Source of the DNA: Candidatus Aminicenantota bacterium
GTDB taxonomy: Bacteria > Acidobacteriota > Aminicenantia > Aminicenantales > Aminicenantaceae
Reading direction: 5' to 3'
NCBI GenBank assembly: GCA_023135995.1
Contig: JAGLRY010000090.1
Location: 1 to 7,002 of the forward strand
Length of the DNA stretch: 7,002 nucleotides
The position numbers were made by a program, and so were the translations under genes. Under the pieces are notes generated by a model. It saw only the letters and a list, made by a program, of their open reading frames with translations, was not told where the DNA came from and did no database searches. This document shows, in pieces, positions 1 to 5,592 of this stretch (position 1 is the stretch's first letter; the number at the start of each line of letters is the position of its first letter).

Positions 1-126
1 GATCTATTCGAATCCCTCCAGCTTTTCCTCCGCCTCGACAATATTCTCAACGCTGATTACGAAACTATCAAGGGCTACGGGACTGCAGAATTTTCCGTCT
101 ATGGAGGAGTAAAGGCCAATTTTTAG
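1..126 (+). CDS. TonB-dependent receptor, C-terminal end (5' truncated by window)
   Basis: Frame 1 is open from the first base to a TAG at 124-126 and encodes 41 residues. It contains the pattern LDNILNADYETIKGYG, followed about ten residues later by YGGVKANF and the stop. This is the usual last-two-strand signature of BtuB-like TonB-dependent receptors (N-hydrophobic-x-x-x-Y-E-x-x-x-G-Y, then a final strand ending in an aromatic residue). The terminal Phe is the outer-membrane insertion signal recognised by the BAM machinery. The plug, substrate motifs and start lie to the left of the window, so the ligand cannot be told. It is a different gene from the complete receptor at 596-2890 and sits about 90 nt before the first small leader gene. 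That leader has its own promoter, so this receptor is probably the end of a preceding transcription unit. Confidence 0.8.
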   Translation, partial: DLFESLQLFLRLDNILNADYETIKGYGTAEFSVYGGVKANF

Positions 127-170
127 TATTTCCTCTATTGAAAAATCTGTAACCATGTTCAGTGCCCAAT

Positions 171-199
171 TTGACATTTTAACCAACGTTCTGTATCTT
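171..199 (+). promoter_or_regulatory. sigma70-type promoter of leader 1
   Basis: A perfect -35 TTGACA (171-176) is followed by a 17-nt spacer and a -10 TATCTT (194-199, 4 of 6 matches). Transcription would start near 206, leaving a 5' UTR of only about 13 nt before the ATG at 219. The promoter lies between the receptor stop at 126 and the small leader gene, so the leader and probably the receptor gene at 596 form a new transcript. No operator palindrome is obvious around it, which is compatible with control after initiation. Confidence 0.6.
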
Positions 200-218
200 T
201 ATATCTAATTAGGGAAAG

Positions 219-497
219 ATGATAAATAAGCAGCGGAGAGGCCTCAATCTTATCTTTCTCTTTATTTTCCTGGCTGTTACACTCTTCATCAACTTTGGTC
301 ATACTGAACACACCCTCACATCCCAAGAAGACTGCCCTGCCTGCCATTTCCTGAACTCCACCTTCACCACCTGCCAGATCAATTTTTTCCACCTCCCGCC
401 TCCTTCCATCACAGGAGTCTTAAAAGCTTTCTATTTCTTCAATTATACATACATCGTATTAATCGCTCCCTCCTCAAGGTCTCCTCCCGAAGTTTAA
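219..497 (+). CDS. CruR/DUF2946-like metal-responsive leader protein (copy 1)
   Basis: This 92-residue protein has a basic start, a hydrophobic export or anchor segment (about residues 9-26), HTEH (28-31), a CPACHF motif (C39, C42, H43), QINF (53-56), LPP (59-61) and a C-terminal SRSPP (86-90) followed by two residues and TAA. The region AGGGAAAG just before the ATG is a modest ribosome site. Family knowledge: DUF2946 proteins combine a CxxC motif with a C-terminal RxPP. In Bordetella pertussis one of them, CruR, senses copper as a nascent chain, and arrest at RAPP controls the downstream TonB transporter gene. The same order is seen here: promoter, small CxxC/RSPP ORF, 98-nt gap, TonB receptor. 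I infer a cis-acting regulatory leader, with the caveat that RSPP is not exactly RAPP. Alternatives are a periplasmic metal-binding protein or, less likely, a mono-haem protein because of CxxCH. The paralogue at 3989-4267 aligns without gaps. Confidence 0.8.
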   Translation: MINKQRRGLNLIFLFIFLAVTLFINFGHTEHTLTSQEDCPACHFLNSTFTTCQINFFHLPPPSITGVLKAFYFFNYTYIVLIAPSSRSPPEV

Positions 498-591
498 TTT
501 TTCCATCTCTCTGGTCAAATCTTTTTTGTTACTCAAGACTGTTCAACACTAAAAGACCGATCAGAGATAATCCGAACGAACTTCAGGAGGA
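482..591 (+). promoter_or_regulatory. Predicted Shine-Dalgarno-sequestering helix and gap hairpin between leader 1 and receptor gene
   Basis: Bases 482-495 (TCCTCCCGAAGTTT), which encode the PPEV end and the first base of the stop of leader 1, can pair with 578-591 (GAACTTCAGGAGGA). Twelve pairs are Watson-Crick, one is G-U and one is a C-A mismatch. The paired segment includes the whole AGGAGG (585-590) of the receptor gene. Inside the enclosed region, 508-516 (TCTCTGGTC) can pair with GACC (555-558) and AGAGA (563-567), with a GATC bulge between. A ribosome paused at RSPP (477-488) would cover the upstream strand and free the ribosome site; release would let the helix close. The pairing is read by hand and its folding energy has not been computed. 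The gap is also pyrimidine-rich, as a Rho-loading stretch would be. Confidence 0.55.
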
Positions 592-595
592 AAAA

Positions 596-2890
596 ATGAA
601 AAATAGACTATCAACATTATCCATTACTATTTTAAGTCTTGTTTTTGTCATACATCTTAAAGCTCAAGAACCCGCAACAACATCTTCAAAAATCCAAACG
701 GGAAACGTCAAGTTCTTGAAACTTTCCGGAATCGTCAAAAGTTATGAAGGCGATCCCATAAAAGGCGCGGTTATTTTAATACCGGAAATCGGCAAATCAT
801 CAGAATCCGATGGAACGGGAGCCTTCGAATTCCTTGCGATTCCACCTGGGAAATATCATCTCGAGGTTTTTGCAGATGGATACATGGACTTCATTTCAGA
901 TGTGTTCGGCCTCGAAGGCAGTAAAAAAACATTCAAAATTACTCTCTTGAAAAAACTCTCTGAAGAAATCGTCGTCACCGCCACCCGCACAAAAAAGCTT
1001 TATGCGGAAGTGCCGGTAAGAACCGAAGTGATCACGGCCAGGGATATCGAGCAAATGCAGGCCTCCCAACTGGCGGAAGCTCTTGCGCTCACCACTGGCG
1101 TCAGAGTCGAGTCCAACTGTCAGAACTGCAATTTCACCCAGGTCCGTATTAACGGCATGGAGGGAAAGTACTCTCAGATCCTCATCGATAACTCTCCAAT
1201 TTTCAGCTCGATGATCGGCGTTTACGGTCTGGAGCAAATCCCTGCCGAAATGTTGAACAGGATCGAAGTCGTTAAAGGAGGTGGCTCAGCTCTTTACGGC
1301 GGTAGTGCCGTTGCTGGTGTGATCAATGTTTTGACTAAAGAGCCGATGGAAAACGGCACCTGGCTCAAACTGCATCAGGAATTCACATTGGGCGAACCTT
1401 CAACCAATTTTGGATTCCGGAGCAGCCTTGTGAGCAAGGACCAAAACACAAAAGCGTTCCTCTTTGCCAACTACAAAAACCGACAACCTGTGGATATCAG
1501 CGGAGATGACATGTCTGAAATCGGGAAAATGAGAAGCACAAGCTTTGGAGTGAACTTCTTCAGAACCTTCTCCGAAATCGGCGGCAAGCTCAAACTGAGC
1601 TTTTTCAGAATCACAGAAGATCGACGGGGTGGAAACAAATTCGACTTACCCCCCCATGAGGCCGATATCGCCGAAGCCATAGATTCGGATCTCAACAGCC
1701 TCTCTGCAGATTGGAATCATTATATCACCCGAAGACTCTATTACAACCTTTCCGCGTCCTATGTGGATGCCGACAGAAAATCCTATTACGGTTCTGGACA
1801 GGATCCCAACGCTTACGGAACGACAAAAAACCCAGTCTTGTTCTTGAATGGGCAGATGAATTACCAGACCGGTGGCCACGTCATATCGACCGGGTTGCAA
1901 TACAAAGGAGAAAAAATTAAGGACGAAGCGCTCGGATATGGAAGGGTGATCAACGATCACTACAGAGAGCTGGGTTTTTTCCTTCAGGACGACATCAAGT
2001 TTAACAAGACCTTTTTTCTCCTGGCAGGCTTAAGAATCAGCAAGCATTCTCTGATCGAAAATTACATCTTCAATCCCAGGATGAGTCTCCTTGTCAACCT
2101 TGTGAAAGACCTGAGCTGGAGGACTTCTGTCTCTACAGGATTCAGAGCTCCTCAAGTCTTTGACGAGGACCTCCACATCACCCAGGTCGGGGGCGAGGGC
2201 ACGATCATAGAAAATTCTCCTGACCTCAAGGAAGAATCCTCTTACAGCCTAAGTACTGGTCTCGACTATGGGAGGGAGTTCGGAAACAACACTCTGCAAT
2301 TGAGCATCGAGGGCTTCTATACGCTTCTTAAAGACACCTTTGTTCTGCAAAAAAAAGAGTTTGATCCCAGAGAAAATGCACTTGTTTTTGAAAGGATCAA
2401 TGGGTCGAATGCTAGAGTTTATGGAGTTTCCGTTGATCTAGGCTACAGAATCGGGTTAGCTTTTTCTCTAAATACCGGCTGGACATTTCAGCGCAGTCTT
2501 CTTGATGAGCCAGAGCCAGATTTCGGTTCCAATGAATTTTTCCGGACACCTGACTCCTATGGATATGTGAGTCTACACTACGAAAACGAAAGAATCGTCG
2601 ACGCGGATATTTCTCTTGAATACACAGGAAACATGAAAGTTCCCCATTATGCCGGTTACATCGAAGAAGACAGGCTTGAAACCACCGAAACTTTTTTGGT
2701 CCTCAATGCAAAACTCACAAGGTCCATTGCTCTAACTCAAAATAATAAATTAGGCCTCTTTGTGGGCATCTTCAACATCATTGACTCTTACCAGAAGGAC
2801 CTGGATCAAGGGATATTCAGGGATGCCGGTTATATCTACGGTCCCACAAAACCACGGTCATACTATGCAGGATTCGAATTCTCATTCTAA
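596..2890 (+). CDS. TonB-dependent outer-membrane receptor, probable metal/metallophore transporter
   Basis: This 764-residue protein has the full receptor plan: signal peptide (about 1-23, ending LKAQ), a carboxypeptidase-regulatory-like beta-sandwich (about 43-118), a TonB box EEIVVTAT (123-130), a plug (about 137-247) and a beta-barrel from about 255 to the terminal Phe. The plug contains QIPAEMLNRIEVVKGGGSAL and YGGSAVAGVINV. Within it, C175 and C178 form a CQNC motif just before FTQVRINGMEG. This CxxC plug is, from memory, typical of receptors next to heavy-metal or copper genes in Bacteroidota-like genomes. AGGAGG lies 5 nt before the ATG. Energy would come from TonB-ExbBD, which is not encoded here. 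The gene follows leader 1 by 98 nt with no clear promoter between, so it is probably co-transcribed and controlled by that leader. Receptor identity is firm; the substrate (copper, another metal or a chelate) is inferred. Confidence 0.93.
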   Translation: MKNRLSTLSITILSLVFVIHLKAQEPATTSSKIQTGNVKFLKLSGIVKSYEGDPIKGAVILIPEIGKSSESDGTGAFEFLAIPPGKYHLEVFADGYMDFISDVFGLEGSKKTFKITLLKKLSEEIVVTATRTKKLYAEVPVRTEVITARDIEQMQASQLAEALALTTGVRVESNCQNCNFTQVRINGMEGKYSQILIDNSPIFSSMIGVYGLEQIPAEMLNRIEVVKGGGSALYGGSAVAGVINVLTKEPMENGTWLKLHQEFTLGEPSTNFGFRSSLVSKDQNTKAFLFANYKNRQPVDISGDDMSEIGKMRSTSFGVNFFRTFSEIGGKLKLSFFRITEDRRGGNKFDLPPHEADIAEAIDSDLNSLSADWNHYITRRLYYNLSASYVDADRKSYYGSGQDPNAYGTTKNPVLFLNGQMNYQTGGHVISTGLQYKGEKIKDEALGYGRVINDHYRELGFFLQDDIKFNKTFFLLAGLRISKHSLIENYIFNPRMSLLVNLVKDLSWRTSVSTGFRAPQVFDEDLHITQVGGEGTIIENSPDLKEESSYSLSTGLDYGREFGNNTLQLSIEGFYTLLKDTFVLQKKEFDPRENALVFERINGSNARVYGVSVDLGYRIGLAFSLNTGWTFQRSLLDEPEPDFGSNEFFRTPDSYGYVSLHYENERIVDADISLEYTGNMKVPHYAGYIEEDRLETTETFLVLNAKLTRSIALTQNNKLGLFVGIFNIIDSYQKDLDQGIFRDAGYIYGPTKPRSYYAGFEFSF

Positions 2891-2925
2891 AGGAAACCAG
2901 GTAAAAACGAGCGCCCTGCTGCCTC

Positions 2926-2954
2926 TTACCAAATCCCCTGGGATGGTGTATTAT
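2926..2954 (+). promoter_or_regulatory. Possible weak promoter of the HExxH protein gene
   Basis: TTACCA (2926-2931, 4 of 6 to TTGACA) and TATTAT (2949-2954, 5 of 6 to TATAAT) are separated by 17 nt. They lie in the 89-nt gap after the receptor gene, which would put a start near 2961 and a UTR of about 20 nt. The short palindrome ATCCCCTGGGAT overlaps the spacer. The match is modest, and read-through from the receptor gene is equally possible. Confidence 0.3.
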
Positions 2955-2979
2955 AGTGTCTTTTATAGGGTTCTAAAAC

Positions 2980-3687
2980 ATGCATCTGAAACAGATTTTG
3001 AAAGGATTTCTTGTTTTCCTGCTTTGTATCCAATCGAATTTGACCGATCTCTGGTCTTTCTCGTCTTCTGTGTTTTCCTGCCCGGCTATAGACAATTTTG
3101 CCCAGGACATGATTGATCCTTTAAAAATACTAAAAAATTATTTTACCAACAACGGCTATAAGACGGGGACAATCAAAATCCCGGAACTGGGGATCCTTGT
3201 AGAACTCAAAAAAAGCCAGTTTTATCGAAAAGAAGACGATGTTAAGGATGTTTACTCCCGGATAAATGAAATACGAACCCATTTCGGACTTCAAGGACCT
3301 CATTCCGATGATTCTAATGGGAACGGCTGGTGTGGGGTGTTGCGTGCACACTGCTTCGAACAAAAGGCGTTTGCCTATGTTGTTTTGGTAAAAAAAGACT
3401 TGAACGACGCCAGCTGGAGTTACACGACAGGCCACGAAAACGGACATTTTTTGTGGTACATCAACAGTCAAGAATCGATCTATAAAAAATTCACAAATCC
3501 AGAATTTGTAAAATCCCGCGTTCAGACGAATGGAGATTTCGCCGTTCTGTGCGGATGGATAGCCCTAAAGATGGATGATTATTCTCTGGATGAATGCTTC
3601 ATAATAAACAGCAGAGACAAAGCACAGGAAAAAAACGTTGAGCGGATAAAAAATCTTGTCAGAGAATATTTTCCCGATAAAAATTAA
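2980..3687 (+). CDS. Probable secreted HExxH zinc metallopeptidase, family not recognised
   Basis: This 235-residue protein begins with a hydrophobic stretch after a Lys (about residues 5-18), consistent with a signal peptide or N-terminal anchor. Its key motif is TTGHENGHF: H152, E153 and H156 fit the HExxH zinc-peptidase signature, with Glu as general base. About 30 residues on, TNGDFAVLCGWIAL lies where many HExxH enzymes place the third ligand within a helix, so D186 is a candidate zinc ligand. Six cysteines (16, 34, 118, 125, 191, 206) suggest disulfides if it is exported. The ATG at 2980 is the first in frame after a stop at 2974-2976, but the ribosome site is weak. It sits between two transport modules, 89 nt after the receptor gene, so a part in metal handling is only a guess. 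The coding sequence looks more A-rich than its neighbours. I do not recognise the family and give no function beyond likely hydrolase. Confidence 0.7.
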   Translation: MHLKQILKGFLVFLLCIQSNLTDLWSFSSSVFSCPAIDNFAQDMIDPLKILKNYFTNNGYKTGTIKIPELGILVELKKSQFYRKEDDVKDVYSRINEIRTHFGLQGPHSDDSNGNGWCGVLRAHCFEQKAFAYVVLVKKDLNDASWSYTTGHENGHFLWYINSQESIYKKFTNPEFVKSRVQTNGDFAVLCGWIALKMDDYSLDECFIINSRDKAQEKNVERIKNLVREYFPDKN

Positions 3688-3703
3688 CCTGGATTATTCA
3701 CGA

Positions 3704-3776
3704 GCCAACTCAACCTAACATTAAGGTGGCGGCGAGGAAGTGGCCCAGGTGAGACCAGCGGGTAGGTTGGGTCGGC
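3704..3776. repeat. Long imperfect inverted repeat (attC-like or structured RNA)
   Basis: Bases 3704-3717 (GCCAACTCAACCTA) pair with 3763-3776 (TAGGTTGGGTCGGC) over 14 positions, with one A-C mismatch and one T-G wobble. The 45-nt interior can form a small hairpin: CCC 3744-3746 with GGG 3760-3762, and GGT 3748-3750 with ACC 3754-3756 around a GAG loop. The ends ACTCAAC (3708-3714) and GTTGGGT (3766-3772) fit the RYYYAAC and GTTRRRY boxes of integron attC sites. The span of 65 nt and position about 20 nt after a stop codon also fit. However, no integrase, no second site and no upstream core site are visible. No T-tract follows, so it is not an ordinary terminator. It is locally GC-rich compared with its surroundings. 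Confidence 0.4.
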
Positions 3777-3786
3777 GCCCGAAGGG

Positions 3787-3906
3787 TAAAAAATGTCGAT
3801 TATGAATTATTGGGACATTGAGAACAGAGCTGCCAGAGTGATTTCTAGGAAAAACAGAGTAAAGTTCTTATATTACTTTAGTTGTAATAAGTATCGACAT
3901 TTTTTA
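3787..3906. repeat. 120-bp segment bounded by 14-bp perfect inverted repeats (MITE-like)
   Basis: TAAAAAATGTCGAT (3787-3800) is repeated exactly in reverse complement as ATCGACATTTTTTA (3893-3906). The outermost bases are TA on both sides, as would be left by an IS630/mariner-type element that duplicates a TA target. The 92-bp interior is AT-rich, has no convincing ORF and holds a small hairpin (TATTAC 3871-3876 with GTAATA 3884-3889). Size and ends suit a non-autonomous miniature element. The TA is also part of the palindrome, so target duplication cannot be proved from one copy. Confidence 0.4.
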
Positions 3907-3942
3907 TGAATAATTCAGGCCAACCACTCAAGCATAATGAAG

Positions 3943-3972
3943 TTGACTTTATCCGGTTCCTTCTCCTATAGT
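3943..3972 (+). promoter_or_regulatory. sigma70-type promoter of leader 2 / efflux operon
   Basis: TTGACT (3943-3948, 5 of 6) and TATAGT (3967-3972, 5 of 6) are separated by 18 nt. Transcription would begin near 3979, downstream of the ATG at 3974. That ATG therefore cannot be the start, and 3989 is the likely one. The layout mirrors the promoter of leader 1: strong boxes, a very short UTR and then the small ORF. Confidence 0.6.
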
Positions 3973-3988
3973 AATGGGAAGAGTCCAT

Positions 3989-4267
3989 ATGAATATTGCA
4001 GTTAGGAAGAATTTTCATTTCATTTTTCTCTTTGTTTTTATCGCAGCCTCCCAATCCATTCATTTTTCTCATACAGAAAAATACATTCATTCGACTGACA
4101 CCTGTGTGGCATGCCATTTTCAGAATTCCCCACTTGTCACAAGTCAGATAAATTTTTCCTGTCTTCCCCCGCTTTTTTTATCGGGAATGTTAAGGATTAT
4201 TAAACCCTGCCGGTACAACTATCTGAGTTATATAGATTCTGCCTCCCGTTCTCCTCCATACATTTAA
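3989..4267 (+). CDS. CruR/DUF2946-like metal-responsive leader protein (copy 2)
   Basis: From the ATG at 3989 this is a 92-residue protein that aligns with leader 1 end to end without a gap; I count 39 identical residues. Shared blocks are IFLF and F (12-17), HTE (28-30), CxACHF (39-44, C39 and C42), QINF (53-56), LPP (59-61) and SRSPP (86-90), again followed by two residues and TAA. An in-frame ATG at 3974 would add five residues but lies upstream of the predicted transcript start and breaks the length match. GGGAAGAG gives a ribosome site 5 nt before 3989. Differences fall at possible metal ligands: residue 58 is Cys here but His in copy 1, Cys52 is replaced by Ser, and Cys74 is extra. The gene stands 65 nt before an outer-membrane channel gene, heading an efflux operon. 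By analogy with CruR it would be a nascent-chain metal sensor. A mature periplasmic metal-binding role is the alternative. Confidence 0.8.
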   Translation: MNIAVRKNFHFIFLFVFIAASQSIHFSHTEKYIHSTDTCVACHFQNSPLVTSQINFSCLPPLFLSGMLRIIKPCRYNYLSYIDSASRSPPYI

Positions 4268-4328
4268 ACCATTCTCCCCCCATAACAATTCTGTCCAATG
4301 AAATTGTATCTTCCAGACTACGAGGAGG
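4241..4328 (+). promoter_or_regulatory. Possible anti-Shine-Dalgarno pairing between leader 2 and channel gene
   Basis: The last codons of leader 2 hold two CCTCC tracts that can face the GAGGAGG (4322-4328) of the channel gene. One option pairs 4241-4249 (GCCTCCCGT, encoding ASR) with 4320-4329, with one bulged A and one G-T. The other pairs TCTCCTC (4250-4256, encoding SP) with 4322-4328, with one G-T. These are shorter than the leader 1 helix. The gap itself contains a 6-bp hairpin (ACAATT 4285-4290 with AATTGT 4302-4307) and a C-run at 4275-4281. Pyrimidine-rich Pro codons pair with any strong ribosome site, so this is suggestive only. Confidence 0.35.
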
Positions 4329-4332
4329 TCAG

Positions 4333-5592
4333 ATGAAGAGAAGAGTAGCGCCACTTTTAATATCCGTTTTGCTCGGAATGGGTTGTCTCTGGAGCCAAAC
4401 TGCAGAAGACAATGCCTTCACTCTAGAGAAGTGTGTATCTACAGCCCTTCAGCAAAATCCGCTTATCCTATCCTCATTACAACACTACCAAGCGTCTCTT
4501 GCTCGGATCCACCAGGCTAAAGCTTTTGCTCAACCATCCCTCAACTACGATTCCGATCTTCAGCCATCGTTTTTTAACTTTAAGAATGCAGGAGAAACAT
4601 ACTTGGGTCTGAGTCAGCCCTTCGAGTTTCCGGGCAAACAATCGGTTAGGGGAAAAATTGCCTCTAAAGAATCGGACGAACTCCTCGCGGAAATCGATCT
4701 CTTGAAACTTGATCTGACTTTTCAGGTGAAACAGGCCTTCTACGGTCTTCTTCTTGCTCAAGAAAAGCTGACATATGCCCAGCGGAATCAGGAGCTTGCC
4801 CAGGATTTCCTCAACAAAGCAGAACTCAAACATGAGGCCGGCGATGTGGCGCAGGTGGAAGTGTTGAGAGCCAAAGTCGAGGCCGCAACAGCAGCGAACG
4901 AAGTACGTGCTGTCGCCAACGATGTCAGGCTGGCGAAAGCCACGCTGAATTATCTCCTCTTCCGGAAAAAATATGCGCCCATAGAGATCGTCGGAAATCT
5001 GAAGCAGGATTCCATCAAGCTGGACTTCGACCTCCTGCTTCAGAGAGCCCTCATCACACGTCCTGAAATGAGGAAAATCGCTCTTTCGTTGGAGAGAGAA
5101 CACCTTCAGAAAAAATCAGCCACCATGAGCTACTTGCCAGATCTCGAACTAGGAATTAATCGTCATCGCGTCGAAGGAGAGGGTTCTTGGTGGGATGTGA
5201 CGTTATCCATGCCCATCCCTCTTTTTTTCTGGCAGCCCAAAAAAGGAGAGATCGCCGAAGCCGAAGCCAACATCAATGCCATCCAAAAAGAGGCGGACCA
5301 CATCAAAAACACCATCAATCTTGAGGTGGAAGAGGCCTACATGAACGCGATCACAGCTGAAAACCAGATTCAGCTTTACGAGACAGAAATTCTCAGTCAA
5401 GCAGAAGAGGTCTACAACATGTTTCTATTCAGCTATCAAGAAGGAGAGATCGGCAGCATCGAGCTCATCGCTGCCCGAAGGACACTTCTTGAATCTGCGC
5501 GGTCTTATGCTGATGCTCTTTTCAATTACGAGGCTGCCGTGGCAGCTCTGGAGAGATCCATCGGACAGACTCTGGAAGGAGAACGCCAATGA
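4333..5592 (+). CDS. CzcC/CusC-type outer-membrane efflux channel (TolC superfamily, OEP family)
   Basis: This 419-residue protein would form the outer-membrane duct of a tripartite RND pump as a trimer. A signal peptide covers about residues 1-22 (hydrophobic core LLISVLLGMG, then WSQ). Two OEP repeats follow, at about 27-215 and 230-412, each ending in long periplasmic helices. Typical motifs are LSQPFEFPGK (92-101), GDVAQVEVLRAKVE (170-183), and in the second half SMPIPLFF (292-299) followed by a KKGEIAEAEA helix and YQEGEIGSIELIAARRTLLE (368-387). The length of about 420 fits the heavy-metal CzcC branch rather than longer TolC proteins. AGGAGG lies 4 nt before the ATG. The stop overlaps the next ATG by 4 nt (ATGA), indicating translational coupling with the adaptor. 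It is probably transcribed from the leader 2 promoter. C18 follows GMG but the site lacks a proper lipobox, so lipidation is unlikely. Confidence 0.92.
   Translation: MKRRVAPLLISVLLGMGCLWSQTAEDNAFTLEKCVSTALQQNPLILSSLQHYQASLARIHQAKAFAQPSLNYDSDLQPSFFNFKNAGETYLGLSQPFEFPGKQSVRGKIASKESDELLAEIDLLKLDLTFQVKQAFYGLLLAQEKLTYAQRNQELAQDFLNKAELKHEAGDVAQVEVLRAKVEAATAANEVRAVANDVRLAKATLNYLLFRKKYAPIEIVGNLKQDSIKLDFDLLLQRALITRPEMRKIALSLEREHLQKKSATMSYLPDLELGINRHRVEGEGSWWDVTLSMPIPLFFWQPKKGEIAEAEANINAIQKEADHIKNTINLEVEEAYMNAITAENQIQLYETEILSQAEEVYNMFLFSYQEGEIGSIELIAARRTLLESARSYADALFNYEAAVAALERSIGQTLEGERQ

Noticed and set aside
4..186. Minus-strand ORF of 60 codons at the left edge
   Set aside because: It overlaps the plus-strand frame that clearly encodes a TonB receptor C-terminus, lacks a ribosome site and has no recognisable motif.
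333..347. CPACH and, in the paralogue, CVACH as c-type haem attachment sites
   Set aside because: There is a single motif in each protein, no recognisable cytochrome fold or distal ligand region, and the RSPP ending and gene context fit a DUF2946/CruR-type leader much better. Haem binding is not fully excluded.
516..530. T-rich stretch CTTTTTTG as an intrinsic terminator after leader 1
   Set aside because: No GC-rich hairpin precedes it; the nearby stem spans the T-run instead. Rho-dependent termination in this gap remains possible but cannot be read from sequence alone.
2760..3116. Plus-strand ORF spanning the end of the receptor gene and the start of the HExxH gene
   Set aside because: It is out of frame with both, has no ribosome site and shows no protein-like motif; it is a shadow frame.
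3974..3988. ATG at 3974 as the start of leader 2
   Set aside because: It lies upstream of the transcript start predicted from the TTGACT/TATAGT promoter, has no ribosome site and adds five residues that break the otherwise exact 92-residue match with leader 1.
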